In this document: one piece after another, positions 34,220 through 43,009 of the stretch
How the letters are laid out: each line of letters starts with the position of its first letter
How positions within the stretch are numbered: position 1 is the first letter of the stretch
DNA from: Lachnospiraceae bacterium
GTDB lineage: Bacteria; Bacillota; Clostridia; Lachnospirales; Lachnospiraceae
Length of the DNA stretch: 64,000 nt
Assembly: GCA_022792885.1 (NCBI GenBank)
Contig: JAAWBX010000026.1
Span: forward strand, 1-64,000
Direction of reading: 5' to 3'
Notes under the pieces: model-generated
Databases searched by the model: none
What the model saw: only the letters and a program-made list of their open reading frames with translations
What the model was told of the DNA's origin: nothing
Made by a program: the position numbers and the translations under genes

Positions 34220-35695
34220 CTATGGAATATAAATCAGCGGTATCCGAACGGTAAAGGTTGTCCCTTCCCCCTCTTCACTGTGCAGTTTAATAGCTCCGTG
34301 ATGAAGAAAAACGATGCTCTGCGTGATCGACAGCCCCAGTCCCGTTCCTCCGGTTTCCCGGGAGCGGGATCTGTCCGCCCGGTAAAAACGTTCAAATACC
34401 TGATTTTGAGATTCTTTCGGAATCCCGATACCTGTATCCGCCACCTTCACATAAAAAAATTTATGATCCGCATTCAGCGTCACTCTCACCCAACCGTCTT
34501 CTATATTGTATTTAATGGCATTTTCAATGATATTGGAAAGGGCCAGGGATAGCTTCATTTCGTCTACTTCCGCCGTTACCGGACGAAAACTTTCCAAAAT
34601 CAGCTCCACTTTCTTCTTCATCGCCAACGGCCGCAGGCGTTTCAAAAGCCCTTCCAGAAACATATTCAAATTCACCGTCGAAATATTCAGTTCCTGGCTT
34701 GCCTTATCCAGCTTTAGCATGGAAAGAAGGTCCTCTATAATCCGGCTTTCCCGGTCGATCTCCTCCGAAATATCCCCCAGAAACTCCCGATACTGCTCCG
34801 GCGGCGCGCCGTTGTCGGCAAGCAGAGAATCCGCCAGCACCCGAATGGAAGTCAGAGGCGTTTTCAACTCATGAGACACGTTGGAAACAAACTGCTGACG
34901 CGATTCATCCACCCGCTTCAGGCGGGCCAGCGTTTGATTATAAGCCTCGGAAATCTCCCGGGTCTCCTGGTAGTCCCCCACCATAATCAGGTTTTCCAGA
35001 TTCTCCCCCACCGACTTTTCCATCGCCTCCGCAATCTTGCGAAAAGGCCTTATAAGCCGGCCGGACAGAAGAAAACTGACGGGAAACAGCAGAATGGTGA
35101 TGATCAGCAGCTGGATCCGTCCTTTGCGGTCGATTCCTTCCATCATCATGTAAATCGATTCCGTGGAAGTCCCCACGATCAGACAGCCGATAATCTCACT
35201 GTTGTTCACCTGGCTGTAGATCGGCTGCGCAAATTCCAGATAATCCTCTTCCCTTTCAACGGCACGGGACGGAATCCCGTTAAAACATTGAATCACCGAT
35301 TCGGAAATGTTAATCTTCCCCTCATCCAACCCGTATGTATCCCGAATAATGCGAAAATTGCGATTGATAACCAGCACGCGCCCTTCATACAAAGACGAGA
35401 GCTGATTGATCTCCGAATCCAAAGAAGGGTCCCGATCCCCGTCCAGATACGACATCTTGGCAATCTCATTCGCCAATACCAGCGACTGGCTCTGTACCGT
35501 CACGATCCGATTCTCCACCTGATTTTCAATCAGGGATTCCATCATAAAAACATGATTAAACGCCACCGGCGCGATCGCAAAGCCCATCAGCAAAAACATC
35601 AGCATCCAACGGTAGCTTTTATATACTTTCTGTCTTTTTTTAGCCTTTAAAGAAATAACCAACGCCCCATTTCGTAAATACGTATTTCGGATCAC
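34220..35695 (-). CDS. Sensor histidine kinase
   Basis: This kinase of up to 491 residues has two membrane helices around an extracytoplasmic sensor (about 60-200) and a HAMP-like region. The H box FVSNVSHELKTPLTSIR, N box NIIENAIKYN and the G boxes DTGIGIPKE and TGGTGLGLS follow. The design is close to WalK/PhoR-type kinases. The start is uncertain: the frame opens with GTG at 35695 inside the response regulator gene, and a TTG at 35662 is an alternative. Its partner regulator lies directly upstream. Confidence 0.88.
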   Translation of the reverse strand: MIRNTYLRNGALVISLKAKKRQKVYKSYRWMLMFLLMGFAIAPVAFNHVFMMESLIENQVENRIVTVQSQSLVLANEIAKMSYLDGDRDPSLDSEINQLSSLYEGRVLVINRNFRIIRDTYGLDEGKINISESVIQCFNGIPSRAVEREEDYLEFAQPIYSQVNNSEIIGCLIVGTSTESIYMMMEGIDRKGRIQLLIITILLFPVSFLLSGRLIRPFRKIAEAMEKSVGENLENLIMVGDYQETREISEAYNQTLARLKRVDESRQQFVSNVSHELKTPLTSIRVLADSLLADNGAPPEQYREFLGDISEEIDRESRIIEDLLSMLKLDKASQELNISTVNLNMFLEGLLKRLRPLAMKKKVELILESFRPVTAEVDEMKLSLALSNIIENAIKYNIEDGWVRVTLNADHKFFYVKVADTGIGIPKESQNQVFERFYRADRSRSRETGGTGLGLSITQSIVFLHHGAIKLHSEEGEGTTFTVRIPLIYIP

Positions 35696-36338
35696 TGGGG
35701 TTTTCTTCGATCTTTTCCCTCAGCCTTCTCACATGCACATCCACCGTCCGCACGTCTCCCGGGTACTCATACCCCCATACCAGATTCAAGAGCTGTTCCC
35801 GGCTGTACACCTTGCCCGGATTGCTGAGCAAAAGCTCCAGAAGATCGAACTCCTTAGCCGTCAGATTCACTTCCTGATCCCCGATAAACACCCGGCGGCT
35901 GTCCGAATTTAACGTCAGCTTGCCGATGTGAATCACCGCCGGATTCTCCTCCTTGGGAGCGGCCGGCGGATTCTGCCGATGATTTCTCCGCATCAGGGCC
36001 TTGACCCGCGCTTTTACTTCCAGGATATTAAAGGGCTTCGTCACATAATCATCGGCTCCGTACTCCAGCCCCAGTATCTTATCCATATCTCCGCCCTTGG
36101 CTGTCAGCATAATGATCGGCATATTGGAAAATTCCCGTATCTGCTGACAGACCTCATATCCGTCAAAAACCGGCAGCATGACATCCAGAAGTACCACATC
36201 ATACTCATTTTTCCTTGCCAGATCCAGCGCTTCCTGCCCGTCATAGGCGCAGTCCACCTGATAATCATCCTGTTCCAGGCTGAATTTCAATCCTTTTACG
36301 ATCAGCTTCTCATCATCTACGATTAACGCCCTTGCCAT
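35640..36338 (-). CDS. OmpR/PhoB-family response regulator
   Basis: This 232-residue regulator has a receiver domain with the phospho-acceptor in VVLLDVMLPVFDG (Asp52) and the YVTKPFN lysine. A linker with Pro and Asn follows, then a winged helix ending TVDVHVRRLREKIEENPSDPKYVFTKWGVGYFF. It resembles WalR/PhoB. It overlaps the kinase gene and begins 9 bp after comEA. Its targets are unknown; co-transcription with comEA and comEC raises the chance that it affects envelope or DNA-uptake functions. Confidence 0.92.
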   Translation of the reverse strand: MARALIVDDEKLIVKGLKFSLEQDDYQVDCAYDGQEALDLARKNEYDVVLLDVMLPVFDGYEVCQQIREFSNMPIIMLTAKGGDMDKILGLEYGADDYVTKPFNILEVKARVKALMRRNHRQNPPAAPKEENPAVIHIGKLTLNSDSRRVFIGDQEVNLTAKEFDLLELLLSNPGKVYSREQLLNLVWGYEYPGDVRTVDVHVRRLREKIEENPSDPKYVFTKWGVGYFFKG

Positions 36339-36347
36339 CCTTTCCCC

Positions 36348-36935
36348 CTATACTGTAATAAATTCCTTCAACTTCTCGTATACGGCTTCCCCGATCCCGG
36401 ACACCTGTCGGATCTCCTCCACGGAAGAAAAAGCTCCGTGCTCCTCCCGATAAGCCAGGATCGCCGCGGCTTTTGCCTTCCCGATTCCGGGAAGCGTCAT
36501 CAGCCTTTCCGCGTCCGCCGTGTTCAGGTCGACCCGACTCTCCTTCGTCTCTTCCGGCAAGCCGCCATACAAATCCTCCGGGATCTCCGTAACGTCCGGA
36601 ACCCGAATCTTCTCCCCGTCCTCAACGGGCCGGGCCAGATTCAGATAATCCGCCGCCGCGTTCTCCTTCATACCCCCGGCGGCCGCAACCGCATCGCGGA
36701 TCCGGCTCCCCGCATCCAGCACATATACGCCCGGACTCTGCACTTCCCCGCAGACATGCACCAGGATCGTCCGCGTTTCTTCGGATTCCGCTTCCAAAAA
36801 GACCACGTCTTCCGTAGAACCGGCCGCTTTTGTCCAGGCTTCGTCCCCGGCCCCCCGGCCGCATCCCACGCAAAACAACAAAAGACACAGACAAACCCCC
36901 GCGCCGGATTCATGTTTTTTCCAGATTCTTTTCAA
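36348..36935 (-). CDS. comEA: ComEA-like DNA-binding protein
   Basis: This 195-residue exported protein has a lipoprotein-like N-terminus (FCVGCGRG), a SLBB domain (VHVCGEVQSPGVYVLDAGSRIRDAV) and a C-terminal helix-hairpin-helix pair (VDLNTADAERLMTLPGIGKAKAAAIL and IRQVSGIGEAVYEKL). ComEA binds incoming double-stranded DNA outside the membrane. Translation begins at TTG after GGGAG. It is the first gene of the operon that ends with comEC and holA. Confidence 0.92.
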   Translation of the reverse strand: MKRIWKKHESGAGVCLCLLLFCVGCGRGAGDEAWTKAAGSTEDVVFLEAESEETRTILVHVCGEVQSPGVYVLDAGSRIRDAVAAAGGMKENAAADYLNLARPVEDGEKIRVPDVTEIPEDLYGGLPEETKESRVDLNTADAERLMTLPGIGKAKAAAILAYREEHGAFSSVEEIRQVSGIGEAVYEKLKEFITV

Positions 36936-36992
36936 CCTTCCATCTCCCTTCCAGACAAACCGGGAGACCTCCGGCCGATTGCACTCATTGTT

Positions 36993-37021
36993 ATTTTAAC
37001 GAATCTCCGCCGCAAAAACAA
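36993..37021 (-). promoter_or_regulatory. Promoter of the comEA-holA operon
   Basis: On the minus strand TTGTTT (37016-37021), 17 bp and TAAAAT (36993-36998) lie about 58 bp before the comEA TTG start. The -35 box is a moderate match. Confidence 0.6.
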
Positions 37022-37028
37022 GTGCTTT

Positions 37029-37451
37029 CTACCATTTAAAAAGAACAATCCCGATAATCGCCAATCCCATGCCGATCGCTTTCTTCCATTCGAAAGGAAC
37101 CGTTTCCACCCCGAAAAGACCGAACAATTCGATCAGGTAGGCAACCAGAAGCTGCGACACCACGATAATCATAACCGCTTTCGCCGGTCCCAGCGCATTC
37201 ATACTTCCGATCACCGTCGCCGTAATAAACGCGCCGATCACACCGCCCAGCAAAAAATACGGTTTTACCGTAAAAAGATTTGCCAGCTCGCTTCTTCCCG
37301 TTATAAACCAGGCCGCTACACAGACACCCAAAGCCGTCATCTGCGCCCAGCCGTTTGCCGCCCACATACCGGCCGCCTTTGTCACCTCGGTATTAAACAC
37401 TCCCTGAATGCTCATCAACGCGCCGGAAATTAAAGCCGTAATAATCCCCAT
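37029..37451 (-). CDS. YdcZ/DUF606-type small DMT transporter
   Basis: This 140-residue membrane protein has five hydrophobic helices and matches the half-length DUF606/YdcZ group of the DMT superfamily, which probably works as a dimer. GGVIGAFITATVIGSMNALGPAKAVMIIVVSQLL is the characteristic core. AAAGGAGA precedes the ATG. The substrate is unknown. It is a single gene divergent from argG, and no family-specific partner is visible. Confidence 0.82.
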   Translation of the reverse strand: MGIITALISGALMSIQGVFNTEVTKAAGMWAANGWAQMTALGVCVAAWFITGRSELANLFTVKPYFLLGGVIGAFITATVIGSMNALGPAKAVMIIVVSQLLVAYLIELFGLFGVETVPFEWKKAIGMGLAIIGIVLFKW

Positions 37452-37584
37452 GTATCCTGTCTCCTTTTACCATGATCCGCGCCAGTCGGCGCCCATCTGA
37501 TTCTTTCCTTTTTTATCCTTTCTTATTCTTATATACAAAGCTTTTCTTTTCCCGCTTTCTCATTTGTATATTATTCAATTTTTT

Positions 37585-37598
37585 TGAATAAAAATTCA
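37585..37598. promoter_or_regulatory. ARG box (ArgR/AhrC operator)
   Basis: TGAATAAAAATTCA is an exact TGAAT-N4-ATTCA palindrome matching the ArgR/AhrC consensus. A weaker half-match (TGTAT...ATTCA) lies at 37565-37577. It sits just upstream of the argG -35 box, so arginine-dependent control of argG is likely. Confidence 0.7.
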
Positions 37599-37606
37599 AA
37601 AAATGC

Positions 37607-37635
37607 TTGCATTTTCCCGACGATTGATGTATAGT
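37607..37635 (+). promoter_or_regulatory. argG promoter
   Basis: TTGCAT (37607-37612), 17 bp and TATAGT (37630-37635) predict a start near 37642, leaving a leader of about 70 bases. No T-box signature is visible in that leader. Confidence 0.6.
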
Positions 37636-37713
37636 AAGTCCATTAAAAGAACATACCGCCGCCTGACAGAAACCCATGCGGTCAGCGGCGTAAAGATCTA
37701 CAGGAGGAAAAGT

Positions 37714-38928
37714 ATGAAAGAGAAAGTTATTTTGGCATATTCCGGAGGATTGGACACCACGGCGTTGATTCCGTGGCTCAAAGAAAATTACGATTACGAA
37801 GTGATCTGTGTCTGCATCGACGTGGGCCAGGGCAGCGAACTGGACGGATTGGAAGAACGGGCCGCGGCCTGCGGTGCCTCCAAATTATACATCGAACACG
37901 TCGTCGATGAATTTTGCGACGAGTATATCGCCCCCTGTTTAAAAGCAAACGCGGTTTACGAATATAAATATCTGCTCGGCACAGCCATGGCGCGTCCGCT
38001 GATCGCCAAGATCCTGGTGGACATCGCCAAAAAAGAAAAGGCGGTCGCAATCTGCCACGGCGCTACCGGCAAAGGCAACGATCAGGTACGTTTTGAACTG
38101 AGCATCAAAGCCCTGGCGCCGGAAATGAAAATCATTGCTCCCTGGCGGATCTGGGATATGCAGTCCCGTGAAGACGAGATCGCATACTGCCAGGCCCACG
38201 GTATCACGCTCCCCTTCCGCGCGGATTCCAGCTACAGCAGGGACCGCAATATCTGGCATATCAGCCATGAAGGACTGGAACTGGAAGACCCGGCCTGCGC
38301 GCCGGATTACGACCACTTACTCGTCCTAAGTCAGAGTCCGGAAAAAGCGCCCGACGAAGGCGAATGCCTCACCCTGCATTTTGAAAAGGGCATCCCCACC
38401 GCTCTCAACGGACAGAATATGAAATTCTCGGAAATTCTGAACACGCTGAATGAGCTGGGCGGAAAACATGGCATCGGCATCGTCGATATCGTAGAAAACC
38501 GCATGGTCGGCATGAAATCCCGCGGCGTATACGAGACGCCCGGCGGTACGATTTTAATGGAAGCCCATATGCAGTTGGAGCAGCTTACACTCGATAAAGA
38601 TACTCTGAATGCAAAAAAAGACATCGGCAACAAACTGGCCGATATCATTTATTCCGCCAAATGGTTCACGCCTCTTTGTTCCGCATTGATCGCCTTTGTC
38701 GACAAAACGCAGGAATACGTAACGGGCGACGTCAAACTGAAGCTGTACAAAGGCAATCTGATTTTCCAGGGAACCGCTTCGGACTACAGCCTGTATAATG
38801 AAAGCATCGCCTCCTTCACGACCGGCGATCTCTACAATCATCACGATGCGGAAGGCTTTATTACCCTGTACGGTCTGCCCTTAAAAGTCCGCGCTATGAA
38901 AATGGCGGAACAGGCGAACCTACATTAG
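37714..38928 (+). CDS. argG: Argininosuccinate synthase
   Basis: This 404-residue enzyme has the ATP-pyrophosphatase motif AYSGGLDTT at residues 8-16, [16 protein letters not shown], and the usual C-terminal tetramerisation tail. It joins citrulline and aspartate in arginine synthesis. The ATG at 37714 follows AGGAGG; an upstream ATG at 37603 lies before the promoter's -10 box. argH is not adjacent, so the gene appears to stand alone, controlled by the ARG box. Confidence 0.95.
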   Translation: MKEKVILAYSGGLDTTALIPWLKENYDYEVICVCIDVGQGSELDGLEERAAACGASKLYIEHVVDEFCDEYIAPCLKANAVYEYKYLLGTAMARPLIAKILVDIAKKEKAVAICHGATGKGNDQVRFELSIKALAPEMKIIAPWRIWDMQSREDEIAYCQAHGITLPFRADSSYSRDRNIWHISHEGLELEDPACAPDYDHLLVLSQSPEKAPDEGECLTLHFEKGIPTALNGQNMKFSEILNTLNELGGKHGIGIVDIVENRMVGMKSRGVYETPGGTILMEAHMQLEQLTLDKDTLNAKKDIGNKLADIIYSAKWFTPLCSALIAFVDKTQEYVTGDVKLKLYKGNLIFQGTASDYSLYNESIASFTTGDLYNHHDAEGFITLYGLPLKVRAMKMAEQANLH

Positions 38929-38937
38929 ATATTTTTT

Positions 38938-39016
38938 AAACCCCTCATTCCTGTCTCTTTCAGGCTCCAAAAGCGGCGAATGCTGCCTACCCGGGACGGG
39001 AATAAGGGGTTTTTTG
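38938..39016 (+). terminator. argG terminator with long loop
   Basis: The stem AAACCCCTCATTCC (38938-38951) pairs with 38999-39012 with one internal mismatch and is followed by T residues. The 47-base loop may hold a second small hairpin. Confidence 0.65.
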
Positions 39017-39045
39017 ATATTTTGCGGTTCCTGTTCTCCGGCCGT

Positions 39046-39531
39046 TTAGTCTGCCTCCTCGGCTATCACCGTAATCCCGGCTTTTACCGAAATATTCTCC
39101 CGGAAAATCAGCGGATGTTTCGCCGAAGCTTCATCATCCAGTACAATCTCCATAATATCCGGCTTCAGCCCCGCGTTTTCAATCTCTTCTTTATCAAAAC
39201 GGATCAGCTTCGCTCCCGTCTCCACCTCTTCTCCGGCTCCCACATAACAGTGAAGTCCATGCCCTTTGAGTTTTACGGTATCGATCCCCACATGAATCAG
39301 AAGGTTCATTCCGTTTTTCAAGGCCAGATTCAGCGCATGGCCGCTCTCCTTCATGGCAACCGTCACCGTTCCCGCGGCCGGCGCCACGACAATATTGCCG
39401 GTCGGCCGGATCGCCACGCCGCGCCCCATCATGCCGGAAGAAAAAACTTCATCCTCCACCTCGGACAGGGGAAACGCTTTCCCGTCCGCGACGGCCAGCA
39501 ATTCGAACTTTTTCTTTTTTCCAAACAATCC
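39046..39531 (-). CDS. PTS glucose-type EIIA domain protein
   Basis: This 161-residue protein is a stand-alone EIIA-Glc-like domain. His66 (SGHALNL) and His81 (LIHVGIDTVK) match the two active-site histidines of the family. It relays phosphate from HPr to an EIIB or serves as a regulator. The ATG at 39531 follows GGAGG. It lies 58 bp after typA, probably co-transcribed, with no EIIBC gene nearby. Confidence 0.9.
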   Translation of the reverse strand, partial: GLFGKKKKFELLAVADGKAFPLSEVEDEVFSSGMMGRGVAIRPTGNIVVAPAAGTVTVAMKESGHALNLALKNGMNLLIHVGIDTVKLKGHGLHCYVGAGEEVETGAKLIRFDKEEIENAGLKPDIMEIVLDDEASAKHPLIFRENISVKAGITVIAEEAD

Positions 39532-39589
39532 CATCCCAAAACCTCCTTGTTGAATCCAGTATTCACCAAAAAAGATCGAGATATTCATC

Positions 39590-41416
39590 TTATTTATTCG
39601 CGGCCCGCTTGCGCATTTTGGAATCCAGAATTTTCTTGCGGATTCGTAAGCTCTTCGGAGTCACCTCTAAAAGTTCGTCCGTATCAATAAAATCCAGACT
39701 CTGTTCCAGACTCATCTCCTTCGGCGGAACCAATTTCAAAGCCTCGTCCGAACCGGACGCGCGGGTATTGGTCAGATGTTTGCTCTTGCAGACGTTGACT
39801 TCTATATCGTCGGTCTTCGGATTCTCTCCCACCACCATCCCCGCATAAACCGGATCCCCCGGACGGATAAACAAAAGCCCCCTCTCCTGCGCGTTGAACA
39901 GGCCGTAGGTCAGGGCCTCGCCGGTTTCAAACGCGATCAGAGAACCTTTCGCCCGATAGGAAATGTCTCCCTTGTAAGGACCGTACCCCTCAAAGATCTG
40001 ATTCATAATCCCGTTTCCCTTGGTATCCGTCAAAAATTCGCCCCGATAACCGATGAGCCCCCGGGAAGGGATCGAAAACTCCAGGCGCGTATATCCGCCC
40101 GGCGCGGGCGCCATTCCCTGCAGCTCTCCCTTGCGCAGGCTCAGCTTCTGAATCACGGCACCGGAAAATTCTTCCGGCACATCGATGAAAACTTCCTCCA
40201 TCGGCTCCAAACGTTTCCCCTGCTCGTCCTGCCTGTACAGAACCTCCGCCTTGCTCACCGCAAACTCATAGCCCTCCCGCCTCATATTCTCGATCAACAC
40301 GGACAGATGCAGCTCCCCGCGCCCGGAAACCTTGAAACAATCCATATCCCCGGTTTCTTCCACCCGAAGGCTCACATCCGTATTCAATTCCCGGAACAGG
40401 CGTTCCCGGATATGACGGGACGTCACATATTTTCCCTCTTTTCCGGCAAAAGGACTGTCATTTACCATAAAATGCATGGCGATCGTCGGCTCGGATATCT
40501 TCTGAAAGGGAATCGGATCCGGATGGTTCGCATCGCAGAGCGTATCGCCGATATGAATGTCCGCGATACCGGAAACCGCCACGATGGCGCCGACCCCCGC
40601 CTCCGCCACTTCAACTTTATTCAGTCCGTCAAATTCGTAAAGTTTGCTGACCTTTACCTTTTTTTTCTTGCCCGGATCATGATGATTGACAAGCAAAACC
40701 TCCTGATTCACCTTCAGCGAACCGTTATCCACCTTCCCCACGCCGATCCGTCCGACATATTCGTTATAATCAATCGTACTGATCAGCATCTGGGCCGGCG
40801 CTTCCGGATCTCCTTCCGGCGCCGGAATCGAACGGATAATCGTATCAAACAAAGGCTGCATGTCTTTCTTCTCATCCTCCGGCTCATACATGGCAAAACC
40901 GGCCTTCGCCGACGCATAGACAAACGGACAATCCAGTTGCGCGTCCGAAGCGTCCAGATCCATGAAAAGTTCCAGCACCTCGTCCACGACCTCCGCAGGG
41001 CGCGCCTCCGGCCGGTCGATCTTATTGATGCAGACAACCACCGGCAGATCCAGCTCCAACGCTTTCTTTAACACAAATTTCGTCTGAGGCATCGGGCCTT
41101 CAAACGCGTCTACCACCAGAATGACGCCGTTCACCATCTTCAGTACGCGCTCCACCTCGCCGCCAAAATCCGCGTGGCCGGGCGTATCCACGATGTTGAT
41201 CTTAATGCCTTTATACATAACAGCGGTATTTTTGGATAAGATCGTAATACCCCTCTCCCGTTCAATATCATTCGAATCCATCACGCGCTCAACGACTTCC
41301 TGATGCTCGCGAAACACGCCGCTCTGCTTCAAAAGCTCGTCCACCAGCGTAGTCTTTCCGTGATCCACGTGAGCAATGATCGCGACATTGCGAACATCTT
41401 CTCGCTTTGTTCTCAT
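39590..41416 (-). CDS. typA: TypA/BipA ribosome-associated GTPase
   Basis: This 608-residue translational GTPase begins [29 protein letters not shown] and contains [14 protein letters not shown] (G3) and [10 protein letters not shown] (G4). It then has EF-G-like domains and the TypA-specific C-terminus (SLRIRKKIL). It binds the ribosome under stress. The ATG at 41416 was chosen for the GGAAGG upstream and the family length; an earlier ATG at 41437 lacks a binding site. A perfect hairpin marks the 5' end of its mRNA. Confidence 0.95.
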   Translation of the reverse strand: MRTKREDVRNVAIIAHVDHGKTTLVDELLKQSGVFREHQEVVERVMDSNDIERERGITILSKNTAVMYKGIKINIVDTPGHADFGGEVERVLKMVNGVILVVDAFEGPMPQTKFVLKKALELDLPVVVCINKIDRPEARPAEVVDEVLELFMDLDASDAQLDCPFVYASAKAGFAMYEPEDEKKDMQPLFDTIIRSIPAPEGDPEAPAQMLISTIDYNEYVGRIGVGKVDNGSLKVNQEVLLVNHHDPGKKKKVKVSKLYEFDGLNKVEVAEAGVGAIVAVSGIADIHIGDTLCDANHPDPIPFQKISEPTIAMHFMVNDSPFAGKEGKYVTSRHIRERLFRELNTDVSLRVEETGDMDCFKVSGRGELHLSVLIENMRREGYEFAVSKAEVLYRQDEQGKRLEPMEEVFIDVPEEFSGAVIQKLSLRKGELQGMAPAPGGYTRLEFSIPSRGLIGYRGEFLTDTKGNGIMNQIFEGYGPYKGDISYRAKGSLIAFETGEALTYGLFNAQERGLLFIRPGDPVYAGMVVGENPKTDDIEVNVCKSKHLTNTRASGSDEALKLVPPKEMSLEQSLDFIDTDELLEVTPKSLRIRKKILDSKMRKRAANK

Positions 41417-41454
41417 ACTGTTTTCTTCCTTCCGCATAAGTTGTCCAACAACGA

Positions 41455-41479
41455 TACCGTCGCTTGAGAAGCGACGGTA
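41455..41479 (-). promoter_or_regulatory. Hairpin at the 5' end of typA mRNA
   Basis: A perfect 11-bp inverted repeat with a three-base loop lies between the predicted typA promoter and its start codon. There is no T run, so it is unlikely to be a terminator. It could stabilise the transcript or be a regulatory structure. Confidence 0.5.
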
Positions 41480-41481
41480 AC

Positions 41482-41509
41482 ATTTTAGCACGATTCTGTT
41501 AAAATGCAA
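41482..41509 (-). promoter_or_regulatory. typA promoter
   Basis: On the minus strand TTGCAT (41504-41509), 16 bp and TAAAAT (41482-41487) lie just upstream of the leader hairpin. Confidence 0.6.
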
Positions 41510-41581
41510 GTTTTTCCTTGAAATATTGCCCGCCCCTGTGTTAAAGTGGGTAGAAACAACCAATTAAAAGGGGATATTACC

Positions 41582-42118
41582 ATGAATGTCTATCTTGATC
41601 TGTACCTCACCTTTGCCCGGATCGGCGGTCTGACCTTCGGCGGCGGCTACGCGATGCTGCCGATGCTGCAAAAAGAGATCGTGGAAAACCGCGGTTGGGT
41701 ATCCGAAGAAGAATTGATGGATTATTACGCCATAGGCCAATGTACTCCCGGCGTCATCGCGGTAAACACGGCCACTTTCGTCGGCCGGAAGATAAAAGGA
41801 ACGCCGGGCGGAATCCTGGCCACATTGGGCGTTGTTTCTCCTTCTTTTGTGATCATCTCCCTCATCGCCGCCTTTATCCAGAACTTCGCGGATCTGGCCG
41901 TCATAAAAAATGCCTTTGCCGGCATCCGTGTCTGCGTCTGTGTCCTGATCTTCAACGCGGTCGTCAAGCTTTTTAAAAAATCCGTTATCGACGCGCCGAC
42001 CCTTGTCATTTTCCTCCTTATTACAATAGGGTCTTTACTGCTGGACTGGTCGCCGATTCTCTTCGTGATCGCCGCCGGAACTCTCGGCATCCTTTTAAAA
42101 GTCATAGGAGGAAAGTAA
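41582..42118 (+). CDS. chrA: Chromate transporter, first half-size subunit
   Basis: This 178-residue membrane protein matches one half of ChrA: LTFARIGGLTFGGGYAMLPMLQKEIVE, then QCTPGVIAVNTATFVG and several helices. Split ChrA pairs are common in Firmicutes and may act as heterodimers exporting chromate or an unknown anion. The ATG at 41582 follows AAGGGG. The second half starts three bases after this gene's stop. Confidence 0.9.
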   Translation: MNVYLDLYLTFARIGGLTFGGGYAMLPMLQKEIVENRGWVSEEELMDYYAIGQCTPGVIAVNTATFVGRKIKGTPGGILATLGVVSPSFVIISLIAAFIQNFADLAVIKNAFAGIRVCVCVLIFNAVVKLFKKSVIDAPTLVIFLLITIGSLLLDWSPILFVIAAGTLGILLKVIGGK

Positions 42119-42121
42119 TTT

Positions 42122-42709
42122 ATGTGGGAAATCTATCTTCGACTGATCTGGGAATACTTTAAAACCGGCCTCTTCGCGATCGGAGGCGGTATGGCCACCC
42201 TCCCTTTTCTCAATGAAATCGGAGAAAAAACCGGATGGTTTACCAAGGCGCAACTGGCGGATATGATCGCGGTTTCCGAATCCACGCCCGGCCCTATCGG
42301 CATCAATATGTCCACCTACATCGGCTTCGAAGTAGGCGGCGTGCCGGGCTCTTTCCTGGCCACCGTCGCCATCATCACGCCTTCCATTCTCGTAATTCTG
42401 ATTATCAGCCGCTTTCTGGATAAATTTAAGGACAATTTTTATGTCCAGAGCGCATTCTACGGGCTCCGCCCGGCTTCTACCGGCCTGATCGCCGCCGCAG
42501 GTATCGGCGTCGTCAAGATCGCCATGCTGAACCCGGATGCCTGGGAAGTTTCCGGCTCGCTTGCGGATCTGGTCAGCGCCCCATCCCTGTTCCTGGCTGC
42601 CGCCCTGCTGATCGCAACCAATTTCGGCAAATTAAAAAAACTCCACCCCGTTGTTTTTATCGCCGCCAGCGCCGGCATCGGCATCCTGTTTCGTTTCGCG
42701 GGCGCATAA
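42122..42709 (+). CDS. chrA: Chromate transporter, second half-size subunit
   Basis: This 195-residue membrane protein is homologous to the preceding gene: FKTGLFAIGGGMATLPFLNEI and AVSESTPGPIGINMSTYIGFEV. Together they make a complete ChrA-type transporter with opposite-topology halves. It has a short intergenic gap to its partner and GGAGG within the partner's end. A hairpin follows. Confidence 0.9.
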   Translation: MWEIYLRLIWEYFKTGLFAIGGGMATLPFLNEIGEKTGWFTKAQLADMIAVSESTPGPIGINMSTYIGFEVGGVPGSFLATVAIITPSILVILIISRFLDKFKDNFYVQSAFYGLRPASTGLIAAAGIGVVKIAMLNPDAWEVSGSLADLVSAPSLFLAAALLIATNFGKLKKLHPVVFIAASAGIGILFRFAGA

Positions 42710-42714
42710 AACCC

Positions 42715-42744
42715 GTTTCAGCGATGCTCCCGCATCGCTGAAAC
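42715..42744. terminator. Hairpin between convergent genes
   Basis: A perfect 13-bp stem (42715-42727 with 42732-42744) with a four-base loop lies between the chromate transporter genes and the convergent 83-aa membrane protein gene. There is no clear T run on the plus strand and only a short one on the minus strand. Confidence 0.6.
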
Positions 42745-42757
42745 AAACCGCACAGTC

Positions 42758-43009
42758 CTATTCCCCTTCCTGGCCTTCGTACTCCTTGCGGACTTTCTCC
42801 GAATAAAACCACAAAACAGCGCTGACAAGAAATGCGATCGCCAGAGGAAGCAGATACATCGGCATATCCACAAATCCCAATCGGGCTATGTGAGCCGCCG
42901 TCATGCAGACCATAAAAATCGTAATCAGAACCGACGTGGCAAAAGCCCGCTTCCTTTTTACCACATCCATGCGTACCCATCTTTTTTTATTCCGTTCTTC
43001 CATATTCAT
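42758..43009 (-). CDS. Small two-helix membrane protein
   Basis: This 83-residue protein has a basic N-terminus (KKRWVRMDVVKRKR), two hydrophobic helices (about 23-43 and 50-69) and an acidic tail (KEYEGQEGE). I do not recognise a family. Its start overlaps the aroC stop by ATGA, so it is translationally coupled to aroC. Nothing ties it to aromatic synthesis, and it could be a general membrane protein. Confidence 0.6.
   Translation of the reverse strand: MNMEERNKKRWVRMDVVKRKRAFATSVLITIFMVCMTAAHIARLGFVDMPMYLLPLAIAFLVSAVLWFYSEKVRKEYEGQEGE

Noticed and set aside
37636-37713. T-box or riboswitch before argG
   Set aside because: The leader is too short and has no T-box motif; an ARG box and ordinary promoter explain regulation.
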